This document shows positions 12,374 to 24,300 of a DNA stretch of 64,000 nucleotides, in pieces. Within the stretch, counting starts at the first letter, position 1, and each line of letters starts with the position of its first letter. Origin of the DNA: Tyto alba (lineage: Eukaryota > Chordata > Aves > Strigiformes > Tytonidae); the NCBI RefSeq assembly GCF_018691265.1, contig NW_024881296.1, positions 13,547,427 through 13,611,426 of the forward strand. The letters are read 5' to 3'. Position numbers and translations under genes: made by a program. Under the pieces are notes generated by a model. That model made no database searches, was not told where the DNA came from, and was given only the letters and a program-made list of their open reading frames with translations.

Positions 12374-15300
12374 TAGAGAGATGGAGAGATAGATTTAGGA
12401 TACCACACAGTAAGTCATTGCGATTCTTGTCATTTTTGAATCTGTACAGTTAAGTCACTATTTTAATCATAACGTATTTTACTGAATTATTTTGTAAATC
12501 ATTCAAGGTGGTTAATGATTAAGTGCTGCTACTCATTAATAAATCTCAATTTGCTGCCAAACTGTTACCGTGTTAGTATACCCATCCATGACACCTGGGA
12601 GAAGAGACCAACCCCGACCCTGCTCCCACCTCCTTTCAAGTAGCTGTAGAGAGCGACAAGCTCTCCCCTCAGCCTCCTTTTCTCCTGGCTAAACAACCCC
12701 TGCTCCCTCAGTCGCTCCTCCTAAGACTTGTTCTCCAGAACCTTCAACTTCAAGGTGCGGCCTCACCGGGGCTGCGTACCGGGGGACGGTCACTGCCCCA
12801 GTCCTGCTGGCCACACTATTGCTGATACAAGCCAGGATGCTCTTGGCCGCCTTGGCCACCTGGGCACACCTCTGGCTCACATTCAGCCGGCTGCCGACCG
12901 ACACCCCCAGGTCCTTTCCCGCTGGGCAGCTCTCCAGCCACTCTGCCCCAAGCCTGTAGCGTTGCGTGGGGTTGTTGTGACCCAAGTGCACTCGATCCCC
13001 TCATCCAGATCGCTGATACAGATCTTAAACAGAACTGGCCCCAATGCTGAGGCCTGGGGAACACCACTTGTGAGTGGCCGCCAGCTGGGTGCAGATACAG
13101 ACATAGGTGTGAACAGGGAAAAAAAAAATATTCAGATCACATTCCTAAGCAACGCAGAGAATGATCTTCTTTTTCCAAGAAGACAGCTGGAGGAATAAAA
13201 TGACTGACAAACGTTGCAGAGATGGCCCTACTATACAGTGCTATAGCATGTCAGCAAGCACAAAATAAACCCCAATTTCCCCCTTAAGGAAGTCCCACAA
13301 AACTCAAGCAACCCTTTTGTCTATTTAAATAAGCCCAACAAGCTCGTCTCTACAGATACTCAAGACTTTCTGACTTTCTGTGGGTACAGAACAACATTCA
13401 CTGCTTAGATTCCCAAACTACTTTTTTAGAATAACCAAGCACGGACATCAGAACAAACCTTCATTAACGCTATCCTCTCCGTCAACCGGCTTGGGAAATT
13501 TTTCTACAGTCTGGCAGCTCAGAAATTTGGTATTGCCGGTCGGCCCTCTCCAGGGAAAGACTCCACACGTGAGATCTAAACTGAACCTTTCGTCACAGTA
13601 TTCCAAACCCTGGGGAAAAAAGGAGAGACAAAAGGTCACTTTGGCGTAAAAACATGCCTTATTCCTAAATATGAAAGAATCTATGTACCAGAATGTAACA
13701 TAATATGCACCTTATACTGTGTATTTCCCATGAGCTTCTTTCTGATGGCAAACAGAAACAACGTCTGGCACGCAAGAGAATCAAGCGTCAAATCCTAAGG
13801 GGTATCTTTGGCTGTAAAGGCTTTGCACGTTTTCAAAATTTAGCATTCCCCTATCATTATTCAGTTCTAATCATGTTTTGCAGAAATCCTTGCAACACCA
13901 GGGTTTCTTTACAAACCGGAGGACAGATCTACAAAGAGGTATCTGAAATCAGGCGATACATACGCATGCAAAGCTCTTTGCTCTTGATTACAGGACTGAG
14001 GATGTTAGAGAAGTCTTGGCACTACAGCAGCTGAAGCTCTGTCAAGAGGTGTTATCTACAGGCACACCACCAGAGCGAAAACGCATCCCTCTGTAGTAGC
14101 TGTGAGGACTTCTTACCGAGTAACCGTCTCCTTTCAAACCACATAAGCTTTTACCAGCTCCTCCTCTAATCTTGTCACACTAATGGGTGAAATATCCCCC
14201 GGTTCCTTCATCAAGCACGGCCACCAGCAAAAGGGGAAGCAGAGAGGATGTGGGAGGCACGCGGCCAAGGCGTTTAGGATCATGAATTACTACAGAGCCA
14301 GCAAACTACTTTGAGATATACCGAAACCCCAGCAGGATTGTGCTGAACCTCTGATACCACCTTTTCCTAGGGAAGCATTAATTGAAATACTGTCTTTCCA
14401 AATACAGAATTTGTTCAGGCTGTCTACCATGCAACACATCATTGTGTGTATTGACAAATAGCAGCTCTACAATTTAAAACAAAAACAAAAACAAAAACAA
14501 AAAAACAACTCACCAACACCCCCTCCCACCTAACACACAAAATACTACCACCAAGGAAAAACCAACACAACAATCAATTGTACCACACTCTACCGAAGTT
14601 TCCTAAACTTTCAGAGCTCTAAAATGAACTGGTACGACACAGTACACTCCCATAGGATTTGATATGATACATCTAAATCACCTAATCTGAGAAGAGACAA
14701 ACCTCCTCTTAACCGTTCTAGGAAATACTACTAATAAGTATCAAGGCTGGCTTTAAAAAAAAAAAAAAAAAAGGGTCTTTCATTACTGAAAAGAAAAATG
14801 CTGAATTATGCTCTGAAGCACGCACAGTTCATTCTATTTTATCAAGTAACTTCTGCAATAACAGACACCACCAGACACGTGCAGAGTAGAGAAGCCAAAA
14901 CCACCTCTTTGAAAAACTAGCATGAAGCCCAAGCAACCGATCCCGTTTTCATTACAGAAGGAACGATCACTAAAACCAGTTTATAATAAATGATGTTGTC
15001 CAGAATGAGAAGTCCATCATTCCAAAAGACCGTTGCATCAGATAAAGTCCTCAAACTCCATAAGCCTTTTGGAGATTAATTTGAACGGCTATCAATTTCC
15101 TCTCTTATTCATCTATGAACAGCCACAGAGTTGGGGCAGAGGGGAAGGGAAAGAAGATACCAGTTCCTGCCTGAGACACCTTCTGAAGCAAACCACTGTA
15201 TTTTACATTTTCCACTGGGGCAAGCAAATCTAAGCTGAGCAACTCCGCTGTATGGAAGGTGTTAAGTAATTACTTTGTGGACCAGTAAACTACAAGGACA

Positions 15301-18300
15301 GTTTTCAAACGAGATGCGCTGGTCAGACTCGGATATGAAAGCAGAGCCTCTATACTCTGTCCAGCCGCAGGCACTGTGTAGGACAAGGGCCAAGATGTGC
15401 TGCATGGCCACGCCTGGGGGCACTAGATTTACCAACTCCCGAGATGGCATAAAAATGATCTTTGTAAGCATAACTTCAACATTCCGTTACATTAATTGCT
15501 TGAGCACAGGCTTAAACCAGCCCTGAAGGCAGTGGAGACACAACTCTGATGCTTATTTACAAAACTACAGTGCCACATGTTCCAAAACTCCTATTTGTGA
15601 CTTTTTACCATGGTAAGAAGTCAGTTGCACTGTCTCATAGCCTCAAGTCTGATTCCTGGAAAGTAAAGCACTGCTGTAGTAGACACAAGTCTTTCAACTT
15701 CCTCTGAATTCTATTCAATGAACGAGGGTCAACGCTAGCTTCCTCTTTGTTTACTCAAACTTGGCCTGGCAATCGGGAACAACTCTTACACTTTCTGCCA
15801 TGGAAGATGGACAAGGATCTTGACTCAGCCAGTCATATAGGCAGAGAGCCATGTGGTACTGACCAATCTCTGACTACAAGGAAGTATTCTGAGACTGAAA
15901 GTGTCCACCGTCGAGCACAGGGCCTGGCTTAATGCATCTTTGGGGTTTGGGGAGGGGGGCTTGGGAGTTGTTTTGGGGGGCAGTAGGTATCATCAGGTCT
16001 CAGTACGAAGCTACACGGCTCATCTGGAAGCGAGCTGAAGAACCCATCTTTTCTCCCCGGAGGCTCCAGCTGTTTAGTTCCTTCTTCAACTCCCTCCCGA
16101 GATTGGTTCCTGTTTCAATCTTCCACAGCACTCAGCACAGGGAAGCAGAGGGAGTAAAATATCTCAAACCCAGAGACTGGTGCCTGACACCTGCTGGAAG
16201 CCTGTGAATGTACTACTGATTGGACAGTCTGCAGAGGGTCAGGAAGTCTTACAGTAATTACACCACAGCTTTCTCAGGTCACAAACACAACAACATTATT
16301 CAATCCTTTGGTGTGCTTTTTTAAAAACGGTGCCAAGCAGAATTTCTAGTAGACCCATTCTTAAAGGCTGCTGAAGGACCTCAGCTCTCTGAGGTGAAAT
16401 CTGGTGCTACTCACATCTTCAGTTAAGAAGAATTTTATTTGGAAAAGCTGCTGCCTCTTCGGGAGTTGCATGTATATGGGCTCTTTGCAGACGAATCTAG
16501 TTGGAACACACGACACTGCAGTGTGAAGTTGTATGACTTGTTCTCAAGAAGTACGGACAAAGGCCACGCCCAAGAAGACTCGGCAAAACATTTTTTTTTT
16601 AGTCAGCTCTGAGTTTTGACGGCAAGTATTAGCCCAGCCAACTCAACTGCTACTCACGAAGAGGAAATTACTGTTTTCAGCTTTTGACATACGTGCACGT
16701 CTTACCTCGTACATGACCTGTCCTGATGCCAGGCGTTTTCTCTCATGAAATAGTAACTGCAACAGATGTAAACTCACAGCGTCACCTTCACTGAAAAAGG
16801 TACAAATTATGACATGTGATTACAAAGCTGCTTTATAGTCCTTGTCATCACCTCATCAGAGCTAGACCAAAGCCTTCTTAATAGCATGCTCTTGCTGAAA
16901 AGAAAAACCCACTGCCCAAAACATGACAACCGGTCACATTTAGCAGCTAAAACACAAAGGAGGAAATGCTGGCACTAACAGCTTTGGGGACAAATGCCAA
17001 CCATGCAGTCTGAAAGCTTTAATATGCTGTATGGACTAACGTTTGTTGGAAACGGTTCTTCACCGTGAAGCGTTCTCCAGCAAAACTGCTTTACAGTCAC
17101 ACCCAAAAAGATTGACACTCTCTGGACAGCTGGGCTGATCAAGTAGCTTGCTGATGCTGAAAGAGAGAGGTCTTTCTTTCTCCCCTCCCCTCCCCTCCCC
17201 ACCAAACTTCCCGTCCCTCTCTTGCATACGCTGCACCCTTCCACCTTCTGATCTGATTCATTAGCCCGGCAGGAAACCATCGCCCTCTCTGCTCAACAGT
17301 GAGCGTTTTGTGCCAGGTGAGCTGAACCGGCTCGTGAAGGCTCCAGAGGCTGCTGAAGCTGGCACGAGGTGACAGGCAATACTGTCACCTCCCTCCTTCC
17401 GGGGCAGCAGGCTGCGGTAGCGGCACGTTTAGTGTTCCAGGTCTGCAGCCTCGGCTCCTTTCAGCGGCAGTTTCATACCACGGTGCGAATATCAAAGAAA
17501 TCATGAAGCAGTCATCAAGAAACAAAGCAAGCGTTTAAGAAAGCGAGCACAACAATACAGCCGCTGTTGCTTTGCCTCCTTTCGGGAGGCAGGAACCAGT
17601 AGGTCCCTCTTCACTTCTGCTAAATCCTGACAAGGTTGCATTATAAGCTTAACGGCTTCCGTACCTGAGAGAATCGTCTGCACAGCTGAACAAACGAAAC
17701 ATATATGCACGTATATATCAACTGTATGCGGACAAATATTGAAAAAAAAAAAAATAATCAGTGGCTTATAGTAAGTGTTTATTCACTTTTCTTGGGTAGA
17801 CTGAACAGCCCACAAGTAGCAACAGTTGCGAGGATCCTTTTCAGGCTCTTGAAAAGTGACAGCATAGACAGGAATCCTTCCTCCTGCAAGCTGAGAGTGG
17901 TCCCTACAGGTTTAAAGAAATTTAAAAGAAAAAGAAAAGAAAAGAAATTAAGAGGTGATCCTACTGGCCCTAACAGTTTGTAGAGGGCTAGAAGCATCTC
18001 CTGAGAAAAGAGCACCTTCTGTGCTTATCCTCAAAGTACAGAGGTCATAATTCCCTCTCAAACAAGTGAGTCAAGGAAGCAACTACTTTTTATGCAACTG
18101 TCAAAGGGTGAGGAAATTACTGTCCATCCAATGGAACAGCCTGGGTTTATGCCCTTCTCTGCCTGAGGGGGAGGAACACAGACGATTACTGCAGCTGCCA
18201 GGCAAATGACTGTTCTGGCTGCTGTAGCCTACTTCAAGATTGAACTTAAAACGCAGCGTATCTTCTGAACAAATGTAAACCAGTGCCAAACAGAAGTAGT

Positions 18301-21300
18301 TCCTCGTTTCTTTACTTGGACTACGTAAAGCCCCTTTCTTCCAGACTTCTGAACCTTATCTGTACCTTCACAGTCGCTTCTTGCCGTCTAATTATCCCTC
18401 CACTGTCTATTTAGGCATCCAACAGTTTCCGGAGAGGCACTGCAGATTTGCTGAAGTGAATCCCTACCCGAATTTGGACAAATATTTCGAGCGAGATTGC
18501 TCTCTGGCAGATTTAAAATCATCTCTTAATTTTTCTATTCCTCGTGAGTTCACATGTCCCTTATTCTCATCTCCAAGTGTTCCACGCAAACTCTCATTCA
18601 CGTGCATTGCTGCCTCAGAATGGCTCACTCCCCTGTTTCGGTCGAGGCTGACACGTAAGAAAGAATATGTTTTCAGGCACAGACCAGCTATTGATTCTTC
18701 ATGTCTCACTAGTATCATCCGGGACACTTTAAAGAATATCACCACCAAAATCACACTAGCAACATAATTATGCCTTTCAATGCATGCCCTAATTGCAGTA
18801 ACTTCTTCAGAAAAAGCATTTCTAAGATCTGTTTCATCGAAATACACACATTTCCTGGTTTCACCAAATGCCACCGAAAGAAGAAACTGTCTGATAAAAA
18901 TCAGCTCTATCACGTCCTAACTGCTTGCCATAACCCAAAGAAGCACGCTTTCCACAATGCCTCAATCCACAGGCACAGTAAGGAAAACAATCCCGGTCCA
19001 CTGGGGAGAAGGCGGTCCGCTCGGGCCTTGTGTGACTTCACAGCTCTGTCAGAAGAGGATTTCTGAGCATTCTTCCAAGATTACATGCAAAATTTCAGTC
19101 CCGGAAACAGTTCTCTTGTAATTAACGTCCTTCCTTAGGCAAAACATGGAGACCGGTGCACCGCCAGGCACAGCCAAGTGTAAAGGCCTACTTACTCCCT
19201 CTTCAACGTTTTCATGTTCCACAGTGACAGGTAGCCATCGGAAAAACCCACGACGAGATGATTGCTTCTGCTTATGTAGCTCAGGGTTGATACTGCTGTT
19301 CCCGAAGGATTTTGTAATTGAAAACAGAGATGTCTCCCTTCTCTGGCCACAGTTTTTCTTCTCTTTGGAACTCCCACAGGAATTCCACTGGCAACTTCCA
19401 GATCTACACACACAAAACCACACAAGGAATTAATGTGTTATGCCATTCACGTTGCATTTTCAACACTGACGTGACTACACGGGTAACCTGATTCTACCAG
19501 CCCAGGCAAAATACCCATTTATGCAACGCTTCTTTTGCTACTGCCGTCTTCTGTGTATTCAGAGAACATAAGAACTCTCCGATCGGACGGGTATTTTCCC
19601 TCGTATGGCAAAACCAGGTAAAAGCGTAACCTTCAGCGACAAATTCTGCTTGGACTTTGGAAATCAGGAGTTGGGGCTTCACGGTGAAGCTATCTGAAGT
19701 GCCATAAACTCCCAAAGCCACTGCTGTATTAGCTGGAACAGCGTATGCCATCTGAATACACCAACCGGAGATCTCATTCACCCACATGCATGAATTTTGG
19801 AAAGTCGGATTTGTTTCAAAAAGCAAGCTTAAGATCTGCCCCAAGTCAGCTAAGAGAAGCAGAACAACGTTCCCAAGAAATAGGGCACCTCCGGCACAAC
19901 TTCCTGCCAGGCAGCTGCACCGACTCAGACGGTGAAATCCCTACAGCTCACCGGCAAGAATCACGGGGACATGGGGATCGTGGTGGGAGGGGGGCGTTTA
20001 CAGCATTAGCGGGAGCACTGGGCCACTCCCATTTTTCATCAGTTCAGGACTAGGTGATGTCAAACTGCCACCTGTAATCAGCACTCATCAATGTCTGCAC
20101 ACGAGTATCTGCAAAGTGGCACTCATACTGTTTGTTAAAAAGACACCAGGTTTCTTCCTTTTAAATTCAAGTTTAAAAAGCGCACGCTTACCCGATGCTT
20201 CTCTTTCATTCTGACTGCAAGATAAATTATCCAAGCAAAGGTCAACCAGAAGTAGGTGGCCAACATCTGTAGCCACTGCTGCCACGCCAAAGAGCCATTG
20301 CAGGCTCGGATGTAGGTGCCGAGCGCTCGCACTGGTGATGCCTCCGTGATTAGTTATGAGCTCTACAGCAGTTACCTACAGGGAGAGTGCAAGTCAGTAT
20401 TTAAGCTGCTTGACAAGCTAAACGGAAATCATTCGAAGGTGAAACCAGAATTAGCACATCAGAAACAAGAAGGTAAATACAGGATCATTAGGCTTACAGA
20501 CAATATCCAATTTTATCAAGAAAAAATAATAATAATAAAATAAAGCCCTCTACAAACACCTGGTACTTCTTCCCATTCACTAGATCTCCCGCAGTTACTT
20601 AACGGAATTACCTTCCGCTCACATGGCGCATTCTGTTATTACAGCTCACCAACCTCCCTTTGCTACCTGGAAATAATTAAGTCTAAGAAAACACAGAAAA
20701 TCAGACGTATGCAAGAAACTTGACCGTAATTAAGGGACCGAAGGAAGACAGACAAAACTAAATCGCCTTCTCCCACTGCTCACAGCCCATCGGCACTGGG
20801 ACACCGGCTACGCCTCCTTTGCCAAACAGGTATTACGATAAATCATGGCTGTAAGTCACACGAGGCAGCGGTCAAGTCGCATGGTAGACGCACCATCTGC
20901 ATGGGAATTACACATTTTTACACAGTGTTCAAGGGAGATACTGGCTCAGTAAAATTTACGCTCGTCCTCATGGAGGGTAAAGGTAACAACCAGATAAACT
21001 AAAAAGTTTTCCATGCACACCAGCACTTTTGTGAATGGGAACAAAAATTTGAAAGGCCAGACTAAAACAGCAGCAAAAAGAACAGCAGCTTGTGGGATAA
21101 AAAGCTAACTCCAACTACGGAAGAAGCCTACAGACCAGGAACATTTGTCAAAATACCGTTCAATAGTTCTGAAACATGCAACCATTATAAACCAGTTTTA
21201 GATAATTAATGCCTTACATTCAGATTCGCTTTTCCAAGAATCCCATTCAAATAATACTCCACTGACACTCTGAGTTTTCTGCTGTGCTTCACGTGTATAT

Positions 21301-24300
21301 CCAGAGGGCAGTGAGAGATGCTCACACACACACACACAGAATTACACCAATATTCTGTCGAAGCTTGAGAGTTTGTTTTTTTTAATTCTCTGAGTGACTA
21401 CACACCTACTCTTACTCCAGAAGGCAGTTATACGGTCACTATAAATACCCTGTATTAAAACACTAAGGGCTTCACACCTTGGACCACAGTTACTCTAAGC
21501 TAGTGTTAAACTCTACAGCTTAGCTGTCCACAGAAGATATACCCACGTGGAAAAGAGTCCAGAAACAAAGGTGCTCATTAAAGCCTTAAAACAGTAACGA
21601 CTGTTAGTACTGTGGAAAGTGATGTTAAGAACAGATCTGCATTTTACGTTTAAAGATCATCAGCGTGAAGACCAGAGAAACATTCCAGCAGACTCAAAAC
21701 GCGTATGACGTAACTTATAATTTGGAAGTACGAGTTACCGAAGAAATTCAAAACCTATGGACCGTGGCCAAGTACAAGTTTTATCTACTTGGTTTTGCTT
21801 ACCCTTACTCCCACACTCACAACTTCAAAGCTAACAGTCCAACTGGCAATACCTCTGCCCTGTCTATGCCCGTCTGCCTCATCTAGTCGCAAAAAGATAG
21901 GAAGCAAAATGAAAGCAACAGACCAAACATGCTTATAATCCAGAGCACTAGGGTGTAAGAGCAAACACTCAAATAAGCTGTGACTTTATTCCGAAATCCA
22001 CAACCTTCATCACACAACAGCCAACTTTTCCCCCACAACGTTTCTTCACATTTTCTCCTGAGGCATTTCTTCGTGCTATAGAAAAACTCCCTAATACAAC
22101 CGAGAACTACATTCGACCTCAAGTCACTTCTGTAGACACAGAGGCGGTAGGTGACATGGTCCTTCTTAACCTTTCCTTCTCCTATTCCCAGTTCACTTAG
22201 ATTTAACAAATAAAACTATAAAAAGCAATGTCATTTTCCACAAATGTCATTTGCTTACTGATTATATGCTGATGTCAGCACACAGCATGCCCTTCCGTCT
22301 GAAACTCCGGGATTTCTCAAGGTGATAGGCAAACTAACACAGTGGAGCGGCAACCCAACTCCTATCTTCTGAAATTACCACAGTACAAATGCTTACTACT
22401 AGTAATCACACTGTAGCATTACAAACAAACAAGCAAAATGCCACCCGTGTTCTAGCAAGTCAAGCCAAATCACTTTACGGAAAGCTGGGTAAGAAAGAAG
22501 TATTTACTTGTTGCAGATTCTGGGAGGATAAAACCAGAATGCACCTTGATGTTCAATTAACTTACGCTGATTCTTGTTTGCATTAAGACAATGAGACTAG
22601 GGGTCATCACATCATTTGAGCCCAGGGCTTATACAAGACAGAAAAAATTGGCAACATCACAACACTGTATCCCCTCCACACAAACACAATTTCAATAATC
22701 AGAGGTTCAAGGGCCACACACGGAAAGTTGATCTTTCAACAGTCTGTCAGATAACTTACTAAAGGCTCTTTTTTCTAACCTAAGGCAACAGAAAGAATCT
22801 GTTCTGCTCTGAAGTCACCGGCTTGCTTGTCTGAGACTCATGGGACTGGGTCTAAGTCATTTACAGCACAACTACAGACCTCTGAGATATGTTAAAGACA
22901 GTATTTCTGACAGAATAAACCATTCAGGAAATGTATGCTACAGAGACTTTAAAGACTGGGGGGGTTTCCCTTTTCACTCTGCCCCAAAAAGCATAGTTTT
23001 CAATGCCCTTTTTTGTGGAAGCGGAGAGTTAGGTAACTATGTGCTCTGCAGTAAAACCACAAAACTTACCTTACGATCAGTCAACTCCAAAGATAATGGT
23101 ACCGTTAGGCCCAGGATCAAGGCTGCCTTGACTGGATACTCTGAAGCGACAGAATGCTAACGCAATACAGAAAAAATACCTCCTGCAAAGAGACGCTCCA
23201 AAGCTTTTCCGGAAACAGGATCGTGCAGCACCTAACAACATAAAAGCTTCGTTTCTCCAATTAAAAAGCACGTACCCTTCCTGGAAGAGCCACGCCTTTA
23301 ACCACTCTTGATATTCCAAGGTCGTACAGACAGAGAACGCTTCCCTCTGCTTCTTCCAAGCCAACCAGCAGCCCAGTTCTCTTCTGCCAGGAAAACTCCT
23401 TTACCACACGCACAGTGGGAGGCTGTTTATTTGCTCCCTGGAAACGGTACGCAGAGAGCCGCGCTCCTGTCACAGAGCTCACCGCCTCGAGTTGAGGACC
23501 ACACGCCTGCCACGCCAGGCCATGGCTCCCTGGAAGAGAAACGCAAGAGGACTTAAGCAAAGGTCCAGCAGAAGACTGAAAACTGCCGAGAAGTCACAGT
23601 CACCGCCCTTTCCTTCAGTAAAAGTACCGAGCAGAGGAAGACCAACCCGCCCGATTCCGGTCAAGTAGTTAAAGCCACCCGTTGAAATCCTCAAGGAATG
23701 TATTTGAAAATTAACACCTTTGGTATTTTGCATTTGTACTTGTCACTCCCGCACTGAAGAGTTCTGATTGTTTGGGATAAAGATTACGAGATATTGATCT
23801 CTAGTCTGTTTACCATATTCAGCTAGGTTTTGCTAGAATCCTCTAAATACATAGGGGAATACAAGTCCTAAAGCCTACTTTGAGTAGAGCAAATCTAAAC
23901 CAATTCGTTTCTAGTGTATTCATTTTACTTGCCACATGCCTACTTTGGGCAGGGATTTAGACTTCCGCAAGAATTTATCTTAAAATGGGCACCACATGAG
24001 TAAATTCAAACTGTTACACGTGCTGAGCACAGGAAGAATTTAACACGTGCTGTTTCACTGAACTTCCTCAAACTCAAAGCAAGGAGTAACTCAACTCAAT
24101 CACTGCACTTCCAGTCAGGCAGGTGGACTCTAGCTGGTCTAAACAGAAGCCCAGGCATCCGGGCAGGCACCCAGCTCTACTTTCAGATCACCTAGAAAGT
24201 CAATGACCTAATCTGCTCAGCCACTTTCAGCAACTCTCACTGGGTACTCATCTGCGTCCTGTCAGATTCTTGGGAAATACGGATGCAGCGCTCAACAGCC

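Noticed and set aside
12199..12408. Ser/Leu/Ile-rich 69-codon frame
   Set aside because: Translation of the GATA/GACA microsatellite.
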